Source of the DNA: FW021-bin31 sp964647485
Lineage (GTDB): Bacteria; Bacteroidota; Bacteroidia; Chitinophagales; Chitinophagaceae
Assembly (NCBI GenBank): GCA_964647485.1
Contig: CAZYHV010000016.1
Span: forward strand, 19,676 to 83,675
Direction: 5' to 3'
Length of the DNA stretch: 64,000 bases
Shown here one piece after another: positions 9,453-18,552 of the stretch (within the stretch, counting starts at the first letter, position 1; each line of letters starts with the position of its first letter). The notes under the pieces were generated by a model. That model was not told the origin of the DNA and ran no database searches. It saw only the letters and a list, made by a program, of their open reading frames with translations. The position numbers and the translations under genes were made by a program.

Positions 9453-10655
9453 ATGATAAAAAGGACTTGTATTATGTTATTGTTAGCACTTGCCTGCTAT
9501 AGTGGAAGTGCTCAAGATTTAGCACCTACGCCACCTATGGGATTTATGACGTGGAATTATTTTTCTACTGATATTAGTGCAGATGCATTGAGAGAAGTGG
9601 TAGATTCTATGGTCTCTACGGGAATGGTAGCTGCCGGTTATGATTATCTTTTTATTGATGATGGATGGCAAGGTGGAAGAGATAACAAGAATAATATAAT
9701 TGCAGATCCTAAAAAGTTTCCTAATGGGATGAAAGCGTTTGTAGATTATGTGCATAGTAAAGGGATGAAAGTGGGCATTTATTCGGATGCTGCAGAGCTT
9801 ACTTGTGGGGGATATACTGCTAGTCTCCATTTTGAGAATCAGGATGCTAAAACTTTTGCCAAATGGGGAATTGATTATTTGAAATATGATTATTGCCATG
9901 CTCCGGAGGATAGGGCTACCGCAGAAAAAAGATATAAAAAAATGGCAGATGCCCTAAAAAATAGCGGTAGAGATATTGTCTTTGCTGCTTGTGAATGGGG
10001 ACGTCGGGATCCTTGGCTCTGGGCTGCCAAAGTAGGTGCACAAGCCTGGCGAACCACAGATGATGTACGCGACAAATGGAAGAACTTGAGTAATAATAAA
10101 CATGCTACCGGAATTATGGATATTGTGAAGATTAATGGAGCCTTGGATCAATATGCAGGACCGGGACATTGGAATGATCCGGATATGCTGGTTGTTGGTT
10201 TGTATGGCAAAGAGGGGCCTTCGGGAGATTTAGGAGGTGTAGGCTGTACCGATGTAGAATACCAATCTCAGATGAGTCTTTGGTGCTTGATGGCGGCTCC
10301 ATTAATGGTTACCTGTGATGTTCGCGACATGAATACTGCTACGCAAAGCATTTTATTAAATAAAGATATTCTGGCCATTGATCAGGATACGTTGGGAATG
10401 CAGGCGAAACGAGTGGTCGATAATGAAAACTGGTCGATTTTTGTTAAGCCTCTTTCAGGAGGAGATTATGCCGTTGGCGTATTAAATAAATCGAAAGATA
10501 AGCAGGGTTTTAAAATAAAATTGAAGCAATTAGGGTTGGAAGATCCCTACGATAGCTTTGACGTGTGGAGTAAGGAGAAGAAAAAGAAAAGAAAAACACT
10601 CAAGGCACAAATAGCATCTCATGAAACCAAAGTATGGCGATTAAGTAAGGATTAA
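9453..10655 (+). CDS. Secreted GH27 alpha-galactosidase-type enzyme (second copy)
   Basis: This 400-residue protein has a signal peptide ending near GSAQD. GH27 motifs are PPMGFMTWNYF, FIDDGWQGG, KVGIYSDAAE, then YLKYDYCHAP with nucleophile D146, and AWRTTDDVRD with acid/base among D203/D204. It differs from the first GH27 around the sugar-binding loops (MTWNYF versus WSSWNNF, YDYCHA versus VDWCGG), so different substrates are plausible. Start is 2 bases after the GH95 stop, and a sulfatase follows after 26 bases, all probably in one transcript. Confidence 0.87.
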   Translation: MIKRTCIMLLLALACYSGSAQDLAPTPPMGFMTWNYFSTDISADALREVVDSMVSTGMVAAGYDYLFIDDGWQGGRDNKNNIIADPKKFPNGMKAFVDYVHSKGMKVGIYSDAAELTCGGYTASLHFENQDAKTFAKWGIDYLKYDYCHAPEDRATAEKRYKKMADALKNSGRDIVFAACEWGRRDPWLWAAKVGAQAWRTTDDVRDKWKNLSNNKHATGIMDIVKINGALDQYAGPGHWNDPDMLVVGLYGKEGPSGDLGGVGCTDVEYQSQMSLWCLMAAPLMVTCDVRDMNTATQSILLNKDILAIDQDTLGMQAKRVVDNENWSIFVKPLSGGDYAVGVLNKSKDKQGFKIKLKQLGLEDPYDSFDVWSKEKKKKRKTLKAQIASHETKVWRLSKD

Positions 10656-10681
10656 TTAATGTCTGAATAAACAATAATTAT

Positions 10682-12259
10682 ATGATTAGCTTTAAAAAAA
10701 TTACTTTATTCTTATTGGTAGGACTTTTGGGTTGGTCCTCTTGCCAACAATCGAATAAGGAAGAAAAGACATCTCAAAAACAGCCTAATATTGTCTTTAT
10801 TATGAGTGATGATCATGGATATCAGGCCATTAGTGCATATGGATATGGTCTTAATCATACCCCTTATATAGATAGTTTGGCAGCGGAAGGAATGTTATTC
10901 CGACATGCTTTTGTGAATAATTCCCTTTGTGCTCCGAGCCGTGCTTCTATTATTAGTGGGAAGTTTAGCAACAAAAGTAGTGTTGCTAAAATAGGTGATT
11001 TATTTGATGGATCTCAAACTACTTTTCCTAAAGCTTTACAAAAGGTTGGATATCAGACTGCATTCATTGGGAAATGGCATTTGTTTACGAAGCCAACGGG
11101 CTTTGATTATATTCACAGATTGCCCGGACAAGGAGAATATTATCAACCGGACTTTATTACGAATGAAGGAGATACGATTAGAGAGCAAGGTTATGTAACT
11201 CATCTCATTACAGACCATGCTATTGACTGGATGAACCAAAGGGATACGAGTAAACCTTTTGCTGTGATGATATGGAATAAGGCGCCTCACAGAGATTGGA
11301 TGCCGGCTCTGAAGTATCTTAATGAATTTGATTCTGTTGATATCCCCGAACCGGAAACGATGTTTGATGATTATAATACGCGTACCCGTGCAGCTCATGA
11401 ACAAAAGATGGAAATGAGTAAATGGTTGTCTCCGGATTATGATTTGAAAGAACAGATGTTCCCGAAGAAGCCTCATCGCTATGATCAGTTATGGGCTAAT
11501 GTCTTTGGTCGTTTGACCAAAGAAGAACAAGCCGCTTTTTTGAAAGCCTATAAACCTAAGAATGAAGCCTTTCGAAAAGCGAATTTGAGTGGGAAAGAGT
11601 TGCTTCGTTGGAAATATCAACGGTTTGTAAAGGATTATTTGAGAACCATTCAATCTGTTGATGACAATGTTGGTCGGGTGATGGATTATTTGAAAAAAAA
11701 TGGACTAGCAAAAAATACGATTGTGATTTATACTTCTGATCAAGGTTTTTATTTAGGAGAGCATGGTTGGTTTGACAAGCGTTTTATGTATAAACAATCT
11801 TTCCGTACCCCATTGATTATTCGGTGGCCGGGTGTGGTTAAAGCGGGAAGCGTGAGCGAAGCACCGGTCATGAATCTTGATATTGGAGAAACTTTGATTG
11901 ATGCTGCAGGCGGAAAAATACCGGAAGATATGCAGGGCCGAAGTTTTTTACCCATATTAAAAGGCCATACTCCGGATGATTGGCGGAAATATGTCTATTA
12001 TCACTATTATGCTTCCGGTGGAGAACATAATGTAGCCAAACATATTGGTGTGCGTTCTAAAAGATATAAGTTGATTTATTTCTATGAAAATAATGATTGG
12101 GAATTGTATGACATGAAGAAGGATTCGAATGAAGTAAATAATGTCTTTGGAAATCCTGATTATCAGAAAGTGCAAGATTCCATGCAGCATGAATTGAAAC
12201 TTCAAATGGAGAAATATAATGACAGTATTCCGAATTATGAGGTGATTGAGAAATTATAG
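10682..12259 (+). CDS. Sulfatase lipoprotein (type I, formylglycine-dependent)
   Basis: This 525-residue protein has lipobox LGWSSC. The sulfatase N-terminal motif NIVFIMSDDHG provides metal-binding aspartates, and the modification site CAPSR starts at C83, to be converted to formylglycine by an anaerobic or aerobic sulfatase-maturing enzyme. IGKWHL, TSDQGFYLGEHGWFDK and the C-terminal WELYDMKKDSNE are family S1 hallmarks. It would remove sulfate esters that block the glycosidases in the same cluster; the position of sulfate (for example 6S-GlcNAc or 3S-Gal) is not predictable here. No maturase gene is in the window. Confidence 0.9.
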   Translation: MISFKKITLFLLVGLLGWSSCQQSNKEEKTSQKQPNIVFIMSDDHGYQAISAYGYGLNHTPYIDSLAAEGMLFRHAFVNNSLCAPSRASIISGKFSNKSSVAKIGDLFDGSQTTFPKALQKVGYQTAFIGKWHLFTKPTGFDYIHRLPGQGEYYQPDFITNEGDTIREQGYVTHLITDHAIDWMNQRDTSKPFAVMIWNKAPHRDWMPALKYLNEFDSVDIPEPETMFDDYNTRTRAAHEQKMEMSKWLSPDYDLKEQMFPKKPHRYDQLWANVFGRLTKEEQAAFLKAYKPKNEAFRKANLSGKELLRWKYQRFVKDYLRTIQSVDDNVGRVMDYLKKNGLAKNTIVIYTSDQGFYLGEHGWFDKRFMYKQSFRTPLIIRWPGVVKAGSVSEAPVMNLDIGETLIDAAGGKIPEDMQGRSFLPILKGHTPDDWRKYVYYHYYASGGEHNVAKHIGVRSKRYKLIYFYENNDWELYDMKKDSNEVNNVFGNPDYQKVQDSMQHELKLQMEKYNDSIPNYEVIEKL

Positions 12260-12310
12260 ATGGAGTATGTAAATTTTATGAAAGAAGCGTAGAAGTAATG
12301 TTTAATGTCA

Positions 12311-12318
12311 TACTTTTG
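12311..12318 (+). promoter_or_regulatory. Candidate -7 box (TACTTTTG) upstream of the GH20 gene
   Basis: TACTTTTG matches TAnnTTTG, 96 bases before the GH20 start. A 12-base palindrome AGGTATATACCT lies at 12342-12353, just after the presumed start point, and could be an operator. No clear -33 TTTG is visible. Confidence 0.35.
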
Positions 12319-12406
12319 TGAGGCAAAGGTGTGATAAGATCAGGTATATACCTTTCAGTTTTGAATTTTCAATGTGGTCATATTTTAATTAAAACTTTCC
12401 TGTTTA

Positions 12407-14278
12407 ATGAGATATTTCTTTTCTTTATTGGTTCTTTTATGTTTTTCAATCACTGTTTGGGCACAATCTGAAAAAGGAATACATATTATTCCTCAACCGG
12501 TATCTGTTGATATACAAATAGGACATTTTACCCTCAATCAGGATACGCGTATCCTTTATGACAAGCCTTCTGCAGAAGGAGTTGCCGACCTTATACAATC
12601 GGAATTGGCTACAAGTACCGGATTTAAGTTGAAGATAAAACAACAAAAGAAGACGGCTCCCAACAGTATCTGTTTACAATCCAATTATATCTATGATTCT
12701 ACTTTGGGAAAAGCCGGTTATCTTTTGGATGTCAATCCGGAAAAAGTATTGATTTCTGCTAATAATCCGAAAGGCTTCTTTTATGCTTTTCAATCTTTAA
12801 AACAATTATTCCCTCCACAAATAGAAAATGATTCGGTAGCTCATCATGTCCATTGGATTGCACAATCAGTGAGTATTATGGATTATCCACAATTCAAGTG
12901 GCGAGGACTTATGTTGGATGTGAGTCGTCATTTCTTTACGGTGGATGAAGTGAAGAAGTACATTGATGAGATGGCCAAATATAAGTACAATATCTTTCAT
13001 TGGCATTTAACGGATGATCAGGGTTGGCGAATTGAAATTAAAGGGCTGCCAAAGCTAACAGAGGTGGGTGCCTGGAGAATCCCTAGTTTTTATACCTTTC
13101 AAAAGGAAGTAAGACCTGAACCGGGAGAGAAAACATCCTATGGAGGATATTACACGCAGGCAGAGATTAAAGATATTATTGCTTATGCCAAGGATCGATT
13201 TGTGACCATTGTTCCCGAAATTGATGTTCCCGGACATAGCCTGGCGATGATTTCGGCCTATCCCAACTTGTCTTGTACAAAAAAGCAATATCCTATTTAT
13301 CCCGGAGATGCTCCGGATAGTATTGATAATGCATTGTGTGTTGCTAATGATTCTACTTGGACAATATTAGATAAAGTGTTTACACAAGTGGCTGCCTTAT
13401 TTCCTTCAAAATATATTCATGTTGGGGGAGATGAAGCCAATCGAAGTTTTTGGGCAAACGATCCGAAAGATAAAGCCTTAATGAAAAAAAGGGGGCTCAA
13501 ATCTCCGGAAGAATTACAGAGCTATTTTGAGAAGAAGCTGGAAAAACTGGTAAAATCCAAAGGAAAGAAAATTATCGGATGGGATGAGATTTTACAAGGA
13601 GGGCTAGCACCGGATGCAGCAGTCATGAGCTGGCATGGTCTGAGTGGTGGGAAAAAAGCCGCAAAAATGGGACATCCTGTTATCATGACCCCCTGGGGGA
13701 AAACCTATCTGAGTCAGTTACAAGGAGATCCACTGATTGAACCCGAAGGTCCTCCTCGTTATAATAGGTTAAATGAAATTTATAAAAAGACAAAGCTACT
13801 TCCAAAAGAAATTGATTCTCAAAATATCCTGGGAGGTGAGGGCTGTTTATGGACCGAATATGTTCCTAATTATCGACATGCAGAATATATGACTTGGCCA
13901 AGGGCTTTAGCTTTATCCGAAGTTTTCTGGGGAAGCAGAACTTCATGGGAAGATTTTGTTAGACGTGTAGAAGCAAATCTTCCTTATCTGAGAGAAGCAC
14001 AGGTGAAATATGCTTCCAGTATGTTTGAGCCTATAATCTCTGCCGTTAAAGTAAATGATTCATTGAAGGTTGTCCTACAGTCGGCTATCCCGGGGGTAAA
14101 TCTTTATTATCGCTTTGATGGTACTGATCCGGATAAATATTCACCGATTTACAAAGGTAAGCCGTTATCTATTCCCAATGGAGCGTCTCAGATTCGGGTA
14201 GTATCTTATAAAGAGGAAAAACAGGTTGGTCGACAAATTAATTGCCCGATGGATGTTTTGAAGAGAAGGGTGAAATAA
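12407..14278 (+). CDS. Secreted GH20 beta-N-acetylhexosaminidase
   Basis: This 623-residue protein has a signal peptide cleaved near VWAQS. An N-terminal GH20b domain (about 25-155) is followed by the TIM barrel with FKWRGLMLDVSRHFF, WHLTDDQGWRIEIK and the catalytic pair D342-E343 in HVGGDEANRSFW (substrate-assisted mechanism). A C-terminal CHB_HEX_C-like domain spans about 545-620. It removes terminal beta-GlcNAc or beta-GalNAc, so it would act after defucosylation, degalactosylation and desulfation by neighbouring enzymes. Confidence 0.92.
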   Translation: MRYFFSLLVLLCFSITVWAQSEKGIHIIPQPVSVDIQIGHFTLNQDTRILYDKPSAEGVADLIQSELATSTGFKLKIKQQKKTAPNSICLQSNYIYDSTLGKAGYLLDVNPEKVLISANNPKGFFYAFQSLKQLFPPQIENDSVAHHVHWIAQSVSIMDYPQFKWRGLMLDVSRHFFTVDEVKKYIDEMAKYKYNIFHWHLTDDQGWRIEIKGLPKLTEVGAWRIPSFYTFQKEVRPEPGEKTSYGGYYTQAEIKDIIAYAKDRFVTIVPEIDVPGHSLAMISAYPNLSCTKKQYPIYPGDAPDSIDNALCVANDSTWTILDKVFTQVAALFPSKYIHVGGDEANRSFWANDPKDKALMKKRGLKSPEELQSYFEKKLEKLVKSKGKKIIGWDEILQGGLAPDAAVMSWHGLSGGKKAAKMGHPVIMTPWGKTYLSQLQGDPLIEPEGPPRYNRLNEIYKKTKLLPKEIDSQNILGGEGCLWTEYVPNYRHAEYMTWPRALALSEVFWGSRTSWEDFVRRVEANLPYLREAQVKYASSMFEPIISAVKVNDSLKVVLQSAIPGVNLYYRFDGTDPDKYSPIYKGKPLSIPNGASQIRVVSYKEEKQVGRQINCPMDVLKRRVK

Positions 14279-14365
14279 AAAAAGAAGATCTAAATGACGA
14301 AATAAAATGTAAAAGGAAAATGCTTTCTCTTCTTTAACTTTTGAAAATTTTTAAATTTTAGTCTT

Positions 14366-17300
14366 ATGATGATGAAAAGACCCTGTTTTTATGCCTTGAT
14401 CGTATTTACATTGAGTGTATTTGTTTTTCCTAAAACAACAAATGCACAACAACTTTTGAAAGGATTTAAATATGGGAACGAAAAAGCTCCTTCCGGAGAG
14501 GAATGGAATGATCCGCAACAATATGCCTTAAATAAAGAACAACCTCGAGCTTATTTTTTCCCTTTTGAGGAAATACGTCAGGCGCGCAAAGTGTTGCCGG
14601 AAAATTCTTCTTATTGGAAATCTCTGGATGGAATCTGGAAGTTTCATTTTTCTAAAAGACCAAATCAAAGACCGGAAGATTTCTATAAACCGAGTTTTGA
14701 TGTATCACATTGGGATACGATTCCGGTACCATCCAGCTGGAATATTTATGGGATACAAAAGGACGGAACGCTAAAATATGGGGTCCCTATTTATACCAAT
14801 CAACGAGTGATTTTCCAGCATTCCGTGAAGGTTGGAGACTGGAAAGGCGGAGTGATGCGAACGCCTCCTAAAGATTGGACAACTTATGAATATCGGAATG
14901 AGGTAGGTTCTTTCCGAAGGGATTTTATGATTCCGGAGGACTGGGACGGAAAAGAAAAATTTATCAGTTTTGACGGAGTTTCCAGTTTCTTCTATTTATG
15001 GATCAATGGTCATTATGTCGGCTTTTCAGAAAATTCCCGCAATGCAGCACGTTTTAATATTACAAAATATCTGAAAAAGGGGAAGAACACTGTTGCTGTC
15101 GAAGTTTATAGAATTTCTGATGGCACTTTCCTGGAAGATCAGGATATGTTTAGGTTGCCGGGTATTTTTAGAACCGTAGCTGTTTACGCGACTCCTAAAG
15201 TGCAAATAAGAGATCTGAGGGTCATTCCTGATTTAGGAGAGAATTACCAAGGTGGCACCTTAACTATTCATGCAGATATTCGTAATTTTAATAAAAAAGC
15301 AGCTAAAGGCTATTCTTTGGAATATACCTTATATAGAAATAAGTTATATGCCGATGAAAATACATTAGTGAAAAACGCTGTTGCCAGAGCTTCTGTCAGT
15401 CCTGTAAAACAAGGAAAGATTGTTCAAGCCTCGAAAGCGACCTTAAAATTGGATCATCCAAAGAAGTGGTCGGCTGAAAAACCTTATCGTTATACATTAA
15501 TTGCAGCGCTAAAGAACAAAAAAGGAGAAACAATAGAATGGACCTCTGTTTATACAGGATTTAGAAAAGTAGAACTGAAAGATACGAAAGCAGAAGATGA
15601 TGAATTTGGAAGGGCAGGAAAATACTTTTATGTGAACGGGGAAACGGTAAAACTTCGGGGCGTCAATCGTCACGAAACCAATCCGGAGGTTGGAAAGGCT
15701 ATTACTCATGGGATGATGGAGAGAGAAGTCCGGCTGATGAAACGAGCGAATATCAATCATGTCAGAAATTCTCATTATCCGGATGATCCGTATTGGTATT
15801 ATTTAGCGGACAAGTATGGATTATATTTGGAAGATGAAGCCAATATTGAGTCTCATGAATATTACTATGGGAAAGAATCCCTTTCGCATGTTCCGGAATT
15901 TAAAGCTGCTCATGTTAATCGTGTGATGGAAATGGTGCATTCTAACTATAACCATCCGGCGATTGTAATTTGGTCTTTGGGAAATGAAGCGGGACCCGGG
16001 AAAAATTTTGCAGCAGCTTATGATGCATTGAAAAAGGTAGATACCTCTCGCCCGGTACAATATGAGCGAAACAACGATATTGTGGATATCGGTTCCAATC
16101 AGTATCCTTCTATTGCATGGGTGAGAGGGGCTGTCAAAGGAAAATACAATATAAAATATCCTTTTCACATTTCTGAATATGCTCATTCAATGGGTAATGC
16201 TTGCGGTAATCTGGCTGATTATTGGGAGGCTATCGAATCTTCAAACTTTATCATGGGAGGAGCAATCTGGGATTGGATTGACCAAGGGATGTATTATTAT
16301 GATAAGAAAACAGGAGATAAGTTTACAGCTTATGGAGGGGATTTTGGAGATAAACCCAATGATGGACAGTTTGTATTAAATGGATTGTTGTTTTCGAATT
16401 ATGAACCCAAACCACAGTATTATGAAGTAAAAAAAGTGTATCAAAATGTAGTTGTTGATGATGCAGATGTAAAAAAGGGAAATTTTGAATTACACAATAA
16501 ATTCTATTTTAAGGATTTATCCGGTTATCAGTTGGGGTGGACTTTATTGAAAAACGGAGAAGCTGTGCAATCGGGAGAATTGAGCGATATGAATGTAGAA
16601 CCAAGAGGAAGGAAAACCATTCACATCCCATATAAATATGATGATTTAGATCCTGCGGCAGAATATTTTATCGTTCTTCAATTTTTATTGAAAGAAGACA
16701 GACCTTGGGCAAAGAAAGGTTATGTACAGGGAGAAGCTCAGTTCTTAGTGAAACAAGCAACAGAAAAGCCGGCCATTGCTTCCGAAATGAAGAAAATAGA
16801 CGGCTTAAGTTTTCAACCTTCGAAAGGAGATATTCAAAGTATTAGTGGAGATGATTTTATAGTGAAGTTTGATAAAAAGAAGGGAACTATATACAGTCTA
16901 AAATATGGGAATCAACAGATTATTAAGGAAGGAAAGGGGCCTCGAATAAATGCTATTCGTGCTTTTACAAATAATGACAACTGGGCTTACCAAAAATGGT
17001 TTGCCAATGGATTACATCATCTGAAAAATCATACCACCTCCGGTCAGTTTATTAAAAATGAAGATGGAACCATTTCTGTGTTATTTACGGTGGTATCTCA
17101 AGCACCTAATGCAGCAAAAATTACCGGGGGAACGAGTAGTGGACATAATCATGTTATAGAATTGACGGATCATCAATTTGGTCCAACTGATTTTAAATTT
17201 ACGACTTCCCGGATTTGGACCGTTTACCCCGATGGATCGATTGAATTGGAATCCAGTATATCATCAAACAAACCTATTCTTTCTTTAGCACGCTTAGGTT

Positions 17301-18415
17301 ATGTGATGAATATCCCCAAGACTTTACGTCACTATTCTTATTATGGCAGAGGTCCACATGATAATTATTCAGACCGGAAAACAGGATCATTGATTCAACA
17401 ATATAGGAGTACCGTAGCAGATCAATTTGTGAAATTTCCCAAGCCTCAGGATATGGGAAATAGGGAGGATGTTCGCTGGGCTGCATTAACCAATGATTTG
17501 GGAGATGGAGCCGTATTTGTTTCGACACAACCTAAAATGTCGGCTTCTGCTTTACAATATTCTCCAATGGATTTGATATTAGCCCCACACCCTTATCAAT
17601 TACCCCAACCGGGAGATACCTATTTAAATTTAGATGCTGCTTCTACCGGACTAGGGGGGAATAGCTGCGGACAAGGTCCTCCGCTAAAAGAAGATAGGGT
17701 GAAGGCAACACCTACGAATTTCGGATTTATTATTCGACCGGTGAACGACCATCGTATTACAAAAGTAGCAAACGTCAGACCTTCGGGTAAAACACCCTTA
17801 TCTATTACTCGTAGTAAAACAGGGGTAGTGGATATTCATTCGGTGAATCCTGGAAGTATTGAATATCGAATAGATGATGGTAAAGCTCAAACCTACCATT
17901 ATAAAGATATTCAGTTTAGGCAAGGAGGAACTATAACAGCCTGGTATAAAGAGGATCCTAAAATTAAAGTTCGTTCGAAATTTGAAAAAATAGAAACTGT
18001 TCCGGTGACAATTATGAATGTAAGCAGTGCAGAAGCCGGATCGGGAGATGCCGATCATCTTATCGATGGAGATCCCAATACAATTTGGCATACGATGTAT
18101 TCGGTGACAGTGGCTAAATATCCACATTGGGTGGATTTTGATTTAAATGAGAAACGGAAAATCAAAGGATTTACTTATTTGCCACGGCAGAATGGAACCA
18201 ATGGAGATGTAAAGGAGTATAGTATCTTAGTAAGTTCCGATGGTGAAAATTGGAATCCTGTCATTAAAGAGGGGATTTTCAAAAAGGATAAATCTAAAAA
18301 GCGCGTTCTTTTTAAACAACCGGTTGACGCCAGATATGTACGTTTTAAAGCACTGAGCGAACAATATGGAAGGGATTATGCTTCCGGAGCAGAGATGAGT
18401 ATTTTAGAAGAGTAA
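14366..18415 (+). CDS. Large secreted GH2 beta-galactosidase with C-terminal CHB_HEX_C-like and F5/8-type domains
   Basis: This 1349-residue protein has a signal peptide ending near TNAQQ. LacZ-type domains are visible in order: sugar-binding (about 75-280), Ig-like, TIM barrel with RGVNRHETNPEVG, acid/base E541 in SLGNEAGPG and nucleophile E604 in HISEYAHSMGN, then Ig and Bgal_small_N beta domain (about 830-1110). Beyond the ~1020-residue length of LacZ, it adds a CHB_HEX_C-like stretch (about 1150-1195) and a discoidin-like domain (about 1205-1349). It should hydrolyse beta-galactosides of complex glycans. A start MMMKRP has three possible Met codons; the first is used here. Confidence 0.92.
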   Translation: MMMKRPCFYALIVFTLSVFVFPKTTNAQQLLKGFKYGNEKAPSGEEWNDPQQYALNKEQPRAYFFPFEEIRQARKVLPENSSYWKSLDGIWKFHFSKRPNQRPEDFYKPSFDVSHWDTIPVPSSWNIYGIQKDGTLKYGVPIYTNQRVIFQHSVKVGDWKGGVMRTPPKDWTTYEYRNEVGSFRRDFMIPEDWDGKEKFISFDGVSSFFYLWINGHYVGFSENSRNAARFNITKYLKKGKNTVAVEVYRISDGTFLEDQDMFRLPGIFRTVAVYATPKVQIRDLRVIPDLGENYQGGTLTIHADIRNFNKKAAKGYSLEYTLYRNKLYADENTLVKNAVARASVSPVKQGKIVQASKATLKLDHPKKWSAEKPYRYTLIAALKNKKGETIEWTSVYTGFRKVELKDTKAEDDEFGRAGKYFYVNGETVKLRGVNRHETNPEVGKAITHGMMEREVRLMKRANINHVRNSHYPDDPYWYYLADKYGLYLEDEANIESHEYYYGKESLSHVPEFKAAHVNRVMEMVHSNYNHPAIVIWSLGNEAGPGKNFAAAYDALKKVDTSRPVQYERNNDIVDIGSNQYPSIAWVRGAVKGKYNIKYPFHISEYAHSMGNACGNLADYWEAIESSNFIMGGAIWDWIDQGMYYYDKKTGDKFTAYGGDFGDKPNDGQFVLNGLLFSNYEPKPQYYEVKKVYQNVVVDDADVKKGNFELHNKFYFKDLSGYQLGWTLLKNGEAVQSGELSDMNVEPRGRKTIHIPYKYDDLDPAAEYFIVLQFLLKEDRPWAKKGYVQGEAQFLVKQATEKPAIASEMKKIDGLSFQPSKGDIQSISGDDFIVKFDKKKGTIYSLKYGNQQIIKEGKGPRINAIRAFTNNDNWAYQKWFANGLHHLKNHTTSGQFIKNEDGTISVLFTVVSQAPNAAKITGGTSSGHNHVIELTDHQFGPTDFKFTTSRIWTVYPDGSIELESSISSNKPILSLARLGYVMNIPKTLRHYSYYGRGPHDNYSDRKTGSLIQQYRSTVADQFVKFPKPQDMGNREDVRWAALTNDLGDGAVFVSTQPKMSASALQYSPMDLILAPHPYQLPQPGDTYLNLDAASTGLGGNSCGQGPPLKEDRVKATPTNFGFIIRPVNDHRITKVANVRPSGKTPLSITRSKTGVVDIHSVNPGSIEYRIDDGKAQTYHYKDIQFRQGGTITAWYKEDPKIKVRSKFEKIETVPVTIMNVSSAEAGSGDADHLIDGDPNTIWHTMYSVTVAKYPHWVDFDLNEKRKIKGFTYLPRQNGTNGDVKEYSILVSSDGENWNPVIKEGIFKKDKSKKRVLFKQPVDARYVRFKALSEQYGRDYASGAEMSILEE

Positions 18416-18552
18416 TTTATAAAAGCAGTATTTTAGATTTGTATGGGAAAACAGTGGGGCCGGATAGATACATCCTATTTATGCCAAGGAATAGATTTTA
18501 GAATTATATCTCAAAATTCCTTAAATTGAGACGAAAATTTAAATCTGTTGAT

